This document shows positions 43,374-51,991 of a stretch of 64,000 nucleotides of DNA, one piece after another. Positions within the stretch are counted from its first letter, which is position 1. Each line of letters begins with the position of its first letter. A program made the translations under genes and the position numbers. A model generated the notes under the pieces. That model was not told the DNA's origin, searched no databases, and saw nothing but the letters and a program-made list of their open reading frames with translations. Source of the stretch: Spirochaeta thermophila DSM 6192 (lineage in GTDB: Bacteria > Spirochaetota > Spirochaetia > Winmispirales > Winmispiraceae); NCBI RefSeq assembly GCF_000147075.1, contig NC_014484.1:1505501-1569500 (forward strand), written 5' to 3'.

Positions 43374-44807
43374 ATGAAGCGGATAGGGATCATAGCGATG
43401 TTCAGTGTGTGTCTCCTGTGGGCGGGTGCCCAGGAGCTCTCGTTCTTCGAGGAGGGGGCGGCCGGCCCTGTGGAGGTCTCGGGGAAGGTGGAGAGCCAGG
43501 TGCGCCTCTTCACCGATCCCGACAGGGAACCAGGTGACCAGACGGTCTCTCCCTTCGCCACGGTGGAGCTCGGCCTCGCCTACGAGGGCGAGCGGTCGCG
43601 GGCAGTGGCCCGGCTGCACTACAGCCAGTGGTACGACTACACCACCCAGGAGGGGGTGTACCGGTCGCTCGAGGACCTCATCGACGAGGCGTACGTGCAG
43701 GTCTTCCTCCCCTGGGCCACGCTCGATGTGGGCTACCTCAAGCTCGTGTGGGGCAAGGGCGACAAGGTGCACGTCTTCGACACCATCAACCCGATGGACT
43801 ACTCGGACTTCATCAACCCCGACTACCTGGAGCGCAAGAAGGCCGAGAAGATGGTGAGGCTCGGCGTGCCGGTGGGCACGATGGGGAGTTGGGAGCTGGT
43901 GTACGTGCCGGTCTTCACGCCCGATGTCTTCCCCACGGAGGGGATGTGGGTGCAGCGGGAGCTTGCGGAGCTTGAGAACGCGGTGGAGGAGGTGATCGAC
44001 CAGGCGGCGACACAGATGGCACAGGCCCTCGCCACACAGTACATCACGGGAAGCATGAACGCCACGGCAGCCCAAGATCTGGCCTCACTCATGGCGGCCG
44101 CCTGGGCGGAGGAGGCGGCCTCGTCGGCCGTCCGGTACGAGCTTCCCGATTCGCTCGAGGACTTCGTGGCCGCCACGAGGTTCACCTACTCTGCCGGCGG
44201 GGTGGACCTGGGGCTCTCCTACCAGTACACCTTCGACCGGCTCCCGGTGATCGATACCTCGCGGCTCGCCACCGACTACCGGGTGACGATCTCCTACGAC
44301 AGGGTCCACCTCTTCGGTCTCGAGGCAGGGGCTGCGCCGGGAGGGTTCAACCTCAAGGGTGAGCTCGCCTACTTCCTCACCGAGGATACCGCGGGCGACG
44401 ACCCGCTCGTCCGCAACAACCGGATCGCCTACCTGGCGGGGGTGGACAAGGATCTGCCGTTCGGTACCCTCAACGTGAACCTCCAGGTGGTGGGTACGGT
44501 GATCCTCGGGACCTCGGGGCTCAAGGCGGGCGACATCGAGTACGATGAGGATGAGACCTACACCACCACGATCGTGAACGCGGGGATCACCGAGCGGCTC
44601 CTGCACGATACGCTCACGATCGAGCTCGCGGGGGCCTACGTGGTGGAGGACGGTGACTACATGATCCGCCCGAGGCTCGAGTACAACGTGGCCGACGACC
44701 TCTTCCTCACCGCCTCCTCTACCTGGTTCGGCGGGGATGAGGAGGGGTACTTCGGTCAGTTCAACGGGAACAGCTTCTTCCAGCTGGGGGCGAGGATGGC
44801 GTTCTGA
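43374..44807 (+). CDS. Outer-membrane beta-barrel protein of the RND/LolA-like operon
   Basis: A 477-residue protein with signal peptide M-K-R-I-G-I-I-A-M-F-S-V-C-L-L-W-A-G-A. The mature protein is made of amphipathic strands and ends Q-L-G-A-R-M-A-F, with the aromatic end expected for insertion in the outer membrane. The segment W-G-K-G-D-K-V-H-V-F-D-T-I-N-P-M-D-Y resembles DUF1302-type barrels, which are found beside RND and LolA-like genes in other bacteria. The last gene of the TetR-controlled operon, followed by a strong terminator. The cargo is unknown. Confidence 0.8.
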   Translation: MKRIGIIAMFSVCLLWAGAQELSFFEEGAAGPVEVSGKVESQVRLFTDPDREPGDQTVSPFATVELGLAYEGERSRAVARLHYSQWYDYTTQEGVYRSLEDLIDEAYVQVFLPWATLDVGYLKLVWGKGDKVHVFDTINPMDYSDFINPDYLERKKAEKMVRLGVPVGTMGSWELVYVPVFTPDVFPTEGMWVQRELAELENAVEEVIDQAATQMAQALATQYITGSMNATAAQDLASLMAAAWAEEAASSAVRYELPDSLEDFVAATRFTYSAGGVDLGLSYQYTFDRLPVIDTSRLATDYRVTISYDRVHLFGLEAGAAPGGFNLKGELAYFLTEDTAGDDPLVRNNRIAYLAGVDKDLPFGTLNVNLQVVGTVILGTSGLKAGDIEYDEDETYTTTIVNAGITERLLHDTLTIELAGAYVVEDGDYMIRPRLEYNVADDLFLTASSTWFGGDEEGYFGQFNGNSFFQLGARMAF

Positions 44808-44828
44808 GGCCGGGATGCTACGGGAGGA

Positions 44829-44854
44829 GGCGCCGCACGTGCGGCGCCTTTTTT
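44829..44854 (+). terminator. Rho-independent terminator of the RND operon
   Basis: GGCGCCGCACGTGCGGCGCC is a perfect 20-bp palindrome followed by six T. It lies 21 bp past the barrel gene stop. Confidence 0.95.
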
Positions 44855-44956
44855 CCATGAGGCGGTCTTGTCTCTTTTCGGTTTTTCGTTTTAGATGAGC
44901 TGCTGTGAAGGGGGTCCCCCTTCGTGAACGAGAGAATGCCACAAAGAGGAAGGGTG

Positions 44957-46798
44957 ATGGCGGTAGATCGGCTCCACCTGATGAGCGCGCTCGAGGGGTA
45001 CATCCTCTCGGTTTCCGGATGGCGAAAGGTGTTCGCGGCCTCGGGGGATGAGCAGGATGCCTCCCCCCGGATCACCGAGGCGGACAGGGTGCTGGCGGTG
45101 TGCGCAGGCAGGGTGATCGGTCGGTTCTTCAGGGAGCGGGGAGAGGGGGCCGGGGTGTTGCTCGCGCGTGATTCCCGGCCCACCGGGGAGGCGATCTGCA
45201 GGGCGATCGCGGCGGGGCTGTGCATGGAGGGGGTGGGGGTGCGGTATGCGGGGATCGCGGCGGCGCCGGAGGTGATGGCCTTCTCTGCGGCAGACCCGGA
45301 GCCGGCCGGGTTCGTGTACGTGTCTGCGAGCCACAACCCGGTGGGGCACAATGGGATTAAGGTGGGCTCGAGGGGAGGGGTGCTGGGAGCAAGGGAGGCG
45401 GGGGAGCTCATCCGGCGGTTCAGGGAGGAGGTACGAGGGCTCGGCGAGACGGAGGCAGCGGGGCTCCTCGGGGCAGAGGCGCCTCCGGGGGTGTGGGAGG
45501 AGGAGGCGAGGTGGAAGGAAGGGGCGCTCAGGGCGTACGGGGGGTTCGTGCGCCGGGTGATCACGGGAGGGGAGGCGGAGGAGGTGGTCCGGAGGTGGGC
45601 GGAGCTCGGGGAGGGGGTGCGCAGGAGAGGGGCGGTGATAGTGGGGGAGCTGAACGGGAGCGCCCGGGGGGCAAGCGTGGACAGGGATGTGCTCGAGGAC
45701 CTAGGGTGCGAGGTGCGTCTCTTCAACGCAGCGCCCGGAGGGTTCGTCCACGAGATCCTGCCCGAGGGGGAGTCGCTGGAGATGTGCGCGGACCTGGTGA
45801 GGGGGGTGGTGGAGGAGCGGGGGTGCGAGGCGCTGGGCTACGTGCCGGACTGCGACGGCGACAGGGGGAACCTGGTGTACGGGGCGCCGGGGGTGGGGGT
45901 GAGGGTGCCGGGGGCGCAGGAGGTGTTCGCGCTGGCGGTGCTGGGGGAGCTGGCCTGGCTGGATGCGGTGCTGCCGGGCGGGGTGCGGGGGCACAGGGTG
46001 GCGGTGGTGGCGAACGGGCCGACGTCGCTGCGGGTGGAGGAGGTGGCGGGGGCGTTCGGGGCGCAGGTGGTGCGGACGGAGGTGGGGGAGGCGCACGTGG
46101 TGGGGAAGGCGGAGGAGCTGCGGCGCGAGGGGTGGGTGGTGCGGGTGATGGGGGAAGGGTCGAACGGGGGGAGCATCGTCTGGCCGGCACGGGTACGCGA
46201 TCCCCTCGCCACGCTCGGCTCGGTGCTCAAGCTGCTCGCCTTGCGCGATGAGCCCTATGCCCTCTTCAGACGATGGTGCACGCTCCGTGGCATCCCCTAC
46301 GAGCCCTCCTTCACCCTCGCCGACGTGCTCGCCTCGCTTCCCTCCTATCGCACCACCGGAACGGGGGAGGAGGCGGCCCGGCTCACCATCCGGTCAAGCG
46401 ATCAGGCGGCCTTCAAGGCCTCCTATGAGCGCCTCTTCCTCTCGGACTGGGAGGGCCGTGCTCAGGAGCTCCGGCGCCGCTTCGGCATCACCGGCTTCGA
46501 GGAACACAACCACGAGGGTACCGTGACGAGGGTGGGCTTCGGCCCCGCGTTCCGCACCGGCGCGCAGAAAGGGGGCCTGAGGATCCTCTTCAAAAACGAA
46601 AAAGGAGAGCCGTGCGCCTTCATGTGGATGCGCAAATCGGGCACCGAGCCGCTCTTCCGCGTGCTGATCGACGCGAGAGCCGATATCCCCGGACTCTACG
46701 ACTACCTCCTGGAGTGGCAGCACGGCCTCATCCGACGCGCGGACGAGGAGGCCGCCGCCGGCCTTAGCCCCGGTTCAACACGAAGATGCTCGCATTGA
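44957..46798 (+). CDS. Phosphoglucomutase / phosphomannomutase family
   Basis: A 613-residue alpha-D-phosphohexomutase that moves phosphate between C1 and C6 of hexoses. The phosphoserine loop is S-A-S-H-N-P-V-G-H-N-G-I-K, the magnesium loop D-C-D-G-D-R-G-N, the sugar loop G-E-G-S-N-G-G and the phosphate-binding loop R-K-S-G-T-E-P-L-F-R. It is longer than enteric homologues, in the 570-620 residue class. The start at 44957 has AGAGGAAGG upstream. From about 45,100 to 46,185 the codons are overwhelmingly G-ending and GC content is very high, then use returns abruptly to the C-ending style. The last 35 bp overlap the convergent tspO gene. Confidence 0.9.
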   Translation: MAVDRLHLMSALEGYILSVSGWRKVFAASGDEQDASPRITEADRVLAVCAGRVIGRFFRERGEGAGVLLARDSRPTGEAICRAIAAGLCMEGVGVRYAGIAAAPEVMAFSAADPEPAGFVYVSASHNPVGHNGIKVGSRGGVLGAREAGELIRRFREEVRGLGETEAAGLLGAEAPPGVWEEEARWKEGALRAYGGFVRRVITGGEAEEVVRRWAELGEGVRRRGAVIVGELNGSARGASVDRDVLEDLGCEVRLFNAAPGGFVHEILPEGESLEMCADLVRGVVEERGCEALGYVPDCDGDRGNLVYGAPGVGVRVPGAQEVFALAVLGELAWLDAVLPGGVRGHRVAVVANGPTSLRVEEVAGAFGAQVVRTEVGEAHVVGKAEELRREGWVVRVMGEGSNGGSIVWPARVRDPLATLGSVLKLLALRDEPYALFRRWCTLRGIPYEPSFTLADVLASLPSYRTTGTGEEAARLTIRSSDQAAFKASYERLFLSDWEGRAQELRRRFGITGFEEHNHEGTVTRVGFGPAFRTGAQKGGLRILFKNEKGEPCAFMWMRKSGTEPLFRVLIDARADIPGLYDYLLEWQHGLIRRADEEAAAGLSPGSTRRCSH

Positions 46799-47246
46799 GC
46801 ACGGTGGCATAGCTCACCCACACCAGGTACGGGATGAGGAGATAGCCTGCCCACCGCTCGATCCGCACACTCATCACGATGAGGGCGAGGATGGCCACCC
46901 AGAGGAGCACGATGTCGACCAGCGCAAGACCGGGGCTCTGCCGCGCAAAGAAGAAGAACGACCAGAGGACATTGAGGACGAGCTGCACCACAAAGAGGAG
47001 TACCACGAGGCGGACCTGGTACGAGAGGCCCGTGCGGATCACGAGATAGGCGGAGATTCCCATGAGGATGAAGAGGACCGTCCAGACAGGGGCGAACAAC
47101 CAGTTGGGAGGGGTGAACGAGGGCTTCTGGATGGTGCTGTACCAGCCCTCGATGGCGGGCATGGTAAAGGAAGAACCCAAGAAGCCCGCTCCCAGACATA
47201 CCCCCACGGCGAGTACCAGCAGGATGATCTCCTTGAGCAGACTCAT
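46764..47246 (-). CDS. tspO: TspO/MBR family tryptophan-rich sensory protein
   Basis: A 160-residue integral membrane protein with five predicted helices. Family signatures are W-Y-S-T-I-Q-K-P-S-F-T-P-P-N-W-L-F-A-P-V-W near residues 36-56 and N-V-L-W-S-F-F-F-F-A in helix three. TspO proteins bind porphyrins and related ligands and often modulate stress or pigment responses; the role here is unknown. The start has AAGGAGG upstream and a good promoter is present. Confidence 0.92.
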   Translation of the reverse strand: MSLLKEIILLVLAVGVCLGAGFLGSSFTMPAIEGWYSTIQKPSFTPPNWLFAPVWTVLFILMGISAYLVIRTGLSYQVRLVVLLFVVQLVLNVLWSFFFFARQSPGLALVDIVLLWVAILALIVMSVRIERWAGYLLIPYLVWVSYATVLNASIFVLNRG

Positions 47247-47276
47247 TACCTCACCTCCTTGAACACTTCTCCTTCA

Positions 47277-47305
47277 ACTATAGTACCTCGCCCCCTCCCC
47301 TTCAA
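47277..47305 (-). promoter_or_regulatory. Promoter of tspO
   Basis: TTGAAG (47305-47300), 17-bp spacer, TATAGT (47282-47277) on the minus strand, within the 62-bp gap after the MutY-like gene. Confidence 0.7.
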
Positions 47306-47308
47306 CCC

Positions 47309-48127
47309 TCACGGCACGTACACCCTCTCCCCCTCCCTCACCACCAGCCCCTCCCGCTCCAGCGCCTCCACCACCCCTTCCACCACCTCCCTCTCCCTCC
47401 CCACCTCCCGCGCCAGATCCCCCACCCCGCAGCCCCCCTTCCCCACCAGCACCCGCAACACCGCCCCCCGCACCTGCCGCACCGACCCCTCGAACCGCCC
47501 CTGGCGCCGGTAGTGCGCGCTCCTGCGCCCCGCATTCCCCCTCCGCGCCTTGATCGCCGCCCCCAGATCCATCAAGGCGTAGTACCACGTGCGGACATCA
47601 TCCCGGTAGAGGGTCTCCTCAACCAGCGGGAGGATCTCCGCATCCCTCACCCCCTCCCTCCCCGGGAAGAACCGATCGAGGAACACCGTACGGATATTCG
47701 TCTCCACAAACACACAGGGCCGCCCGTAGGCGAACGTCGCCACGGCCCGCGCCGTGTACGGCCCCACCATGGGAAGCCCCTCCAGCACCCCTGGCTCATC
47801 CGGCAGCCTCCCGCCCCACCGCTCCACCACAATCCGGGCGCTCTCCCACACCCCCCTCGCCCGCCTGTTGTACCCCAACCCCTGCCACACCTCCAGCACC
47901 TCCCCCAGCCTCGCCCCGGCGAGCACCTCCCACGAGGGAAACCGCGCCAGGAACTCACCGTACTTGCCCACCACCCGGGAGGTCTGTGTCTGCTGGAGCA
48001 TCATCTCCGAGACGAAGATCGCGTACGGATCACGCGTCCGCCGCCACGGGAAATCACGCCCCTCGCGCCGGTGGAACCCCAGCACCTCCTCCTGGAACCC
48101 CCTCACCACCGCCGACCCCAGCCTCAT
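47309..48127 (-). CDS. MutY-like HhH-GPD DNA glycosylase lacking the iron-sulphur cluster
   Basis: A 272-residue base-excision glycosylase related to adenine glycosylase MutY. The helix-hairpin-helix is G-L-P-M-V-G-P-Y-T-A (117-126), and the general acid Glu41 lies in S-E-M-M-L-Q-Q-T-Q. The usual catalytic Asp is Glu142 (V-E-T-N). The C-x6-C-x2-C-x5-C cluster that should follow residue 190 is absent: the region A-I-K-A-R-R-G-N-A-G-R-R holds no Cys. There is no C-terminal NUDIX-like domain for 8-oxoG recognition; instead a short winged-helix-like segment (about 222-272) ends the protein. Substrate cannot be assumed to be A:8-oxoG. It is third in the trpS-HAD-MutY operon, one base after the HAD stop. 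Confidence 0.82.
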   Translation of the reverse strand: MRLGSAVVRGFQEEVLGFHRREGRDFPWRRTRDPYAIFVSEMMLQQTQTSRVVGKYGEFLARFPSWEVLAGARLGEVLEVWQGLGYNRRARGVWESARIVVERWGGRLPDEPGVLEGLPMVGPYTARAVATFAYGRPCVFVETNIRTVFLDRFFPGREGVRDAEILPLVEETLYRDDVRTWYYALMDLGAAIKARRGNAGRRSAHYRRQGRFEGSVRQVRGAVLRVLVGKGGCGVGDLAREVGREREVVEGVVEALEREGLVVREGERVYVP

Positions 48128-48128
48128 C

Positions 48129-48842
48129 CTACCTCCCCACCCCCACCCCACACCCCAGCCACTCCCACACCCGCTCCGCGGAAAACTCCCCCATCCCCCC
48201 TTCGAACAACACATCCGCCTGGTAGAACACCTCCGGGTAGCGATCCTTCACCAGCGTGGGGATCGCCACGCACACCATCCCCGCATCCAACCCCGCCCGC
48301 ACCCCCGGCTCCGAGTCCTCGAAGACCACACACCCACCCGGCTCCACCCCAAGCCTCCCCGCCGCCTCGAGGAACACATCCGGCGCCGGCTTGGGACGCG
48401 CCACCTCGTCCGCCGACACCACCACCCGGAAGAACCCCGCGAGCCCCGTCTCTTCGAGCAGCACCTCGATAATCCCACGGGGCGACCCCGACGCCAGGGC
48501 ACACGGCATCCCCGCCTCCTCAAGGAGCCCCAACAACCTCCGCATCTCGGGGAACACCTGCACCCTGCCCCGCGCATGTGCGAGAAACACCTCCATCTTC
48601 TCCCTTGCCAGCTCCTCATCGGACCTGGGGATCTCCTTCTGCGTACGCATCCACTCGATGAACCCCTTCGTCCCCCTCCCGATCATGTACTCGCGCAGGG
48701 CATCATCGTGGGGGATCCCGTACCGATCGAGAAAGGCGCAGTCCGCATCCCAATACACATCCTCGGAATTGACGAGCGTCCCATCCATATCGAAGATCGC
48801 CGCCCGGATCCCAGGCGGCGCGCACTCACGCCTCTTACGCAT
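48129..48842 (-). CDS. HAD-superfamily hydrolase, beta-phosphoglucomutase-like
   Basis: A 237-residue HAD phosphatase or mutase. Motif I is F-D-M-D-G-T-L-V (residues 16-23), the helical cap follows, then motif II A-S-G-S, Lys in R-P-K-P-A-P-D-V-F, and motif [10 protein letters not shown]. The G-x-x-D-x-x-K-P-x-P-D-x-F form places it with phosphatases of small phosphometabolites or beta-phosphoglucomutase. The start overlaps the end of trpS by eight bases and has GGAG upstream. Composition becomes strongly G-ending in its second half. Confidence 0.85.
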   Translation of the reverse strand: MRKRRECAPPGIRAAIFDMDGTLVNSEDVYWDADCAFLDRYGIPHDDALREYMIGRGTKGFIEWMRTQKEIPRSDEELAREKMEVFLAHARGRVQVFPEMRRLLGLLEEAGMPCALASGSPRGIIEVLLEETGLAGFFRVVVSADEVARPKPAPDVFLEAAGRLGVEPGGCVVFEDSEPGVRAGLDAGMVCVAIPTLVKDRYPEVFYQADVLFEGGMGEFSAERVWEWLGCGVGVGR

Positions 48843-49902
48843 CCGTACCCCCCTTCTCCTGCCTCTTTCTCCGCCGCTCCGCACCCCGGCTTATCCTGTT
48901 CCACACCCCGGCGAGCCCCATCGCCTTCCTCACCTCGATGAGGGTCTTCCTCCCCTCCTCCCGCATCCGCATGGTCCCCTCGTAGAGGATCTCGTCCACC
49001 AGACCCGTCTGCTGGCGGAAGTACTCACGCCGCTCTCGGATGGGATCCAGGAAGGCATTGAGCGCCCTCGCGAGCTTCTCCTTCACCTCCACGTCCCCCA
49101 CCTTCCCCTCCCGGTACCGACGCTTGAGATCCTCCACCTCCTCCTTGTTGGAATTGAAGATATCGTGATAGATGAACACTGGGTTCCCCTCGACCCTCCC
49201 CGGTATATCCGCGCGCACCCGGTTCGGATCCGTATACATCTTGAATACCTTCTTCTCTACGGTCTTAGGATCGTCGGAGAGGAGGATGGCGTTCCCGAGC
49301 GACTTGGACATCTTCGCCGCACCATCGATCCCCACCAGGGTGGGAACTTCGCCCACCAGCGGGTCGGGCACGGGAAAGACCTCTCCGTAGAGGAAATTGA
49401 ATCTGCGCGCGATCTCCCGGGTGAGCTCCACGTGCGGCACATTGTCCTTCCCCACCGGCACCACGTGGGCCCGGGGGAGGAGGATGTCGGCGGCCTGGAG
49501 CACCGGATACCCGAGGAGCCCCAGAGGCATCTCCTCCAGGTGCGCCGCCTGCGCCATCTCCTTGAGCGTCGGGATACGCTGGAGACGAGGGACCGTCACA
49601 AGCATCTCGAAGAAGAGGTTGAGCTCATACACCTCGGGAACGGCGGACTGCAGGTAGATCACCGACTTCGCAGGATCGATCCCGCACGCCAGGTAGTCGA
49701 GCACCATCTCCCTCGCATTGTCCGCGATCGCCTCGACGTCCTTTTTCTCCGGCTTCGTGGTGAGCATGTGCAGGTCGGCGATGATAAAGAAACACTCGTA
49801 CTCGTCTTGGAGCTTCACCCTGTTTGCGAGCGAACCCACATAGTGTCCCAGGTGCAGCTTCCCCGTCGGTCTGTCACCCGTGAGAATGCGCTTTCGTTCC
49901 AT
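48835..49902 (-). CDS. trpS: Tryptophanyl-tRNA synthetase
   Basis: A 355-residue class I synthetase that charges tRNA-Trp. The N terminus [16 protein letters not shown] gives the HIGH-type motif, and [10 protein letters not shown] the KMSKS loop. The Trp-binding region has [11 protein letters not shown]. The C-terminal 25 residues are strongly basic (R-R-R-K-R-Q-E-K-G), beyond the usual end. AAGGAG precedes the start. It is first in the operon with the HAD hydrolase and MutY-like glycosylase. Confidence 0.95.
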   Translation of the reverse strand: MERKRILTGDRPTGKLHLGHYVGSLANRVKLQDEYECFFIIADLHMLTTKPEKKDVEAIADNAREMVLDYLACGIDPAKSVIYLQSAVPEVYELNLFFEMLVTVPRLQRIPTLKEMAQAAHLEEMPLGLLGYPVLQAADILLPRAHVVPVGKDNVPHVELTREIARRFNFLYGEVFPVPDPLVGEVPTLVGIDGAAKMSKSLGNAILLSDDPKTVEKKVFKMYTDPNRVRADIPGRVEGNPVFIYHDIFNSNKEEVEDLKRRYREGKVGDVEVKEKLARALNAFLDPIRERREYFRQQTGLVDEILYEGTMRMREEGRKTLIEVRKAMGLAGVWNRISRGAERRRKRQEKGGTDA

Positions 49903-49934
49903 GAGCCCCTCTCCTTACCCTGAGATACGGCCAT

Positions 49935-49963
49935 ACTATAGACAGGAACCCCTCTCCTTGCAA
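49935..49963 (-). promoter_or_regulatory. Promoter of the trpS operon
   Basis: TTGCAA (49963-49958), 17-bp spacer, TATAGT (49940-49935) on the minus strand, giving a 25-30 base leader that includes the ribosome-binding site. Its -35 lies five bases from the -35 of the divergent promoter. Confidence 0.75.
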
Positions 49964-49968
49964 GGGCG

Positions 49969-49997
49969 CTGGCACGATCCAGGAAACGTGATATACT
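49969..49997 (+). promoter_or_regulatory. Divergent promoter of the secreted-protein/pabB genes
   Basis: CTGGCA (49969-49974), 17-bp spacer, TATACT (49992-49997), with eight bases to the ATG at 50006. The GGGAGG between -10 and ATG looks like a ribosome-binding site but would be mostly or wholly left out of an mRNA that starts at the usual distance. Confidence 0.6.
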
Positions 49998-50005
49998 GGG
50001 AGGCG

Positions 50006-50695
50006 ATGCGGAACCGTCTCATGCATGCGGCATTTCTCCTCCTCACCTGCGCGCTCCTGCCGGCCCATCCCCTCTCGGGCCTCTACACCTACCACACCAC
50101 GGCAGGAGACCGCTCGTGGGAAGTCCGTTACCGCGTCGTGGAGGACGGCGGCCGCCTCGACATCGAGGTGGAAAGCACCGAATCCCGGTGGGAAGCCGTG
50201 CATGCGGGGACCTCCACCCTCCTGTGGAGGTACGAGGCCGGGGATCTCCGCATCACCACCCAATGGGACCCAAAGAGGCGCGTCCTCCACTACCTCAGGG
50301 AGCAGGATACCGAGAGGGAAGAGAAGACCCATACCCTGAAGAAAGACCTCCCCTTCATCCAGGTCTTCGAGTTCGGCCTCATCCCCTTCATCACTGCATC
50401 CTCACAGGAGAGGTTCACCTTCTATGCCCTGCGTCCCGCCACCGGTGAGGTCTACGAGATGGAGGCCCGGAAACAAGGGGAGGAGACGCTCACCGTGATG
50501 GGAAAAGAGGTCCGCGCCTTGAAGGTCACCATCCGGCTCGCCGGGCTGCTCTCCGCCTTCTGGAAGAGCACCTACTGGTTCGACCCTGCAACCGGGGTGA
50601 TGCTACGATTCGAAGGAACCTTGAGCGCAGGCGGACCCTTCCTCACACGGCACCTCACCGGAATGGCGCCCGTGTCCCTCACTCCGGAAGGATAG
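50006..50695 (+). CDS. Secreted protein of unknown function (DUF3108-like)
   Basis: A 229-residue protein with a cleavable signal peptide (M-R-N-R-L-M-H-A-A-F-L-L-L-T-C-A-L-L, end near A-H-P). The mature part is predicted to be mostly beta strands. It has Y-R-V-V-E-D-G-G near the start and closes with W-F-D-P-A-T-G-V-M-L-R-F-E-G, a pattern like DUF3108 and related periplasmic proteins with a LolA-like fold. I cannot assign a function. It is followed by pabB after one base, so the two may share an mRNA. Confidence 0.65.
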   Translation: MRNRLMHAAFLLLTCALLPAHPLSGLYTYHTTAGDRSWEVRYRVVEDGGRLDIEVESTESRWEAVHAGTSTLLWRYEAGDLRITTQWDPKRRVLHYLREQDTEREEKTHTLKKDLPFIQVFEFGLIPFITASSQERFTFYALRPATGEVYEMEARKQGEETLTVMGKEVRALKVTIRLAGLLSAFWKSTYWFDPATGVMLRFEGTLSAGGPFLTRHLTGMAPVSLTPEG

Positions 50696-50696
50696 G

Positions 50697-51830
50697 ATGC
50701 GTGCACTCTTCCACGACCCCGTGTCCGATACCTGGCTCCTCTTCCGTCGTCCCCTCGGCGTCCTGGTGGTAGGCCCCGAAGCCCTCGCCTCGATCCCGCA
50801 GGTGCTCGAAGAGGCCGATTACGAGATACAACGCTCACATCGGTACGCTGCGGGCTGGCTCGCGTACGAGGCCGCCCCGGCCTTCGACCCAGCCTTCAGG
50901 ATCCACCCTCCTCGTGGACCGCTCCTCTGCGTGGGAATATTCGACCCTCCGGAGCATGTCCCGCTTCCCCCTCCGCGACGGATCGAGCCCCCCTCCCTCA
51001 CCCCGGAACTCGACGAGAAGACCTATCTCTTCCACCTTTCGAGGATAAAAGAAGCCCTCGAGGCAGGCATCACGTACCAGGTGAACTACACCTTCAGACT
51101 CGAAGGCCGGTCTCTTTCGGATCCCCTCTCCCTCTTTCTTTCCCTGGTGAACAGAAGCGCGCCTTCCTACAGCGCCTATGTGGAAGCCGGGGATCACGCG
51201 GTACTCTCGTTCTCGCCCGAGCTCTTCTTCCGGAAACACAGAGACCTCGTCGAGTGCGAACCCATGAAAGGCACCTCCCGTCGAGGGACGAACCCGGACG
51301 AAGACGCCCACCTCGTCCACCGACTCCACACGAGCGAGAAGAACCGGGCCGAAAATCTCATGATCGTGGACATGATCCGCAACGATCTCGGGAAGATCGC
51401 CGCCATCGGCACGGTGGAGGTTCCGCACCTCTTCTCCATCAGGACCATTCCCTATGCCCACCAGATGGTGAGCACCGTGAGGGCGCGGACATCTGCCTCG
51501 ATCCCCCGGATCCTCGAGGCACTCTTCCCCTGCGCATCCATCACCGGAGCCCCCAAGGCGAGCACCATGAGTATCATCGCACGCGAGGAACATTCCCCCC
51601 GTGGGGTGTACACCGGTACCGTGGGATTCTGGAGCAGGGAGACGGCCCTCTTCAACGTGGCGATCCGTACCCTCGTGAAGGACGGGCCGCGCTGGTACTA
51701 CGGTACAGGCGGAGGCATCGTGTGGGACTCGGATCCGGGCGAAGAATACCTCGAGGCCCTCCTGAAGGTGGGAGCCCTGGGGAGGCCTCTCGCCTCCCCC
51801 TGTAGGCCCCCTTCGTGCCCCCAAAGGTGA
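50697..51830 (+). CDS. pabB: Aminodeoxychorismate synthase component I
   Basis: A 377-residue chorismate-using enzyme that makes 4-amino-4-deoxychorismate for folate. Visible are G-I-T-Y-Q-V-N-Y-T (the Q-V-N segment of PabB), E-P-M-K-G-T-S-R-R-G with the catalytic Lys, M-I-V-D-M-I-R-N-D-L-G-K and A-S-I-T-G-A-P-K. The K-G-T form fits PabB better than anthranilate synthase TrpE. It starts ATG one base after the previous stop, with GGAAGG upstream. No pabA glutaminase is in the window. The lyase pabC follows after a 161-bp gap in which I see no gene. Confidence 0.9.
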   Translation: MRALFHDPVSDTWLLFRRPLGVLVVGPEALASIPQVLEEADYEIQRSHRYAAGWLAYEAAPAFDPAFRIHPPRGPLLCVGIFDPPEHVPLPPPRRIEPPSLTPELDEKTYLFHLSRIKEALEAGITYQVNYTFRLEGRSLSDPLSLFLSLVNRSAPSYSAYVEAGDHAVLSFSPELFFRKHRDLVECEPMKGTSRRGTNPDEDAHLVHRLHTSEKNRAENLMIVDMIRNDLGKIAAIGTVEVPHLFSIRTIPYAHQMVSTVRARTSASIPRILEALFPCASITGAPKASTMSIIAREEHSPRGVYTGTVGFWSRETALFNVAIRTLVKDGPRWYYGTGGGIVWDSDPGEEYLEALLKVGALGRPLASPCRPPSCPQR

Positions 51831-51991
51831 TACCACTGTTTCCGGAATTCCGCAAATTCCACGTGCACTAAACCCAATATCAATTCCCCGGCGATCCTCA
51901 CGGCACCATGCGTACCACACCGCTGCCTGCGTCCTTCACCCCTGGTGCAAGACGCCCGCCGGTGCTACGATATCCCGTACCGGAGTAGCCC

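Noticed and set aside
51831-51991. Missing pabA or a small gene between pabB and pabC
   Set aside because: The gap is too short for a glutaminase domain, and I see no frame with a ribosome-binding site or a recognisable motif.
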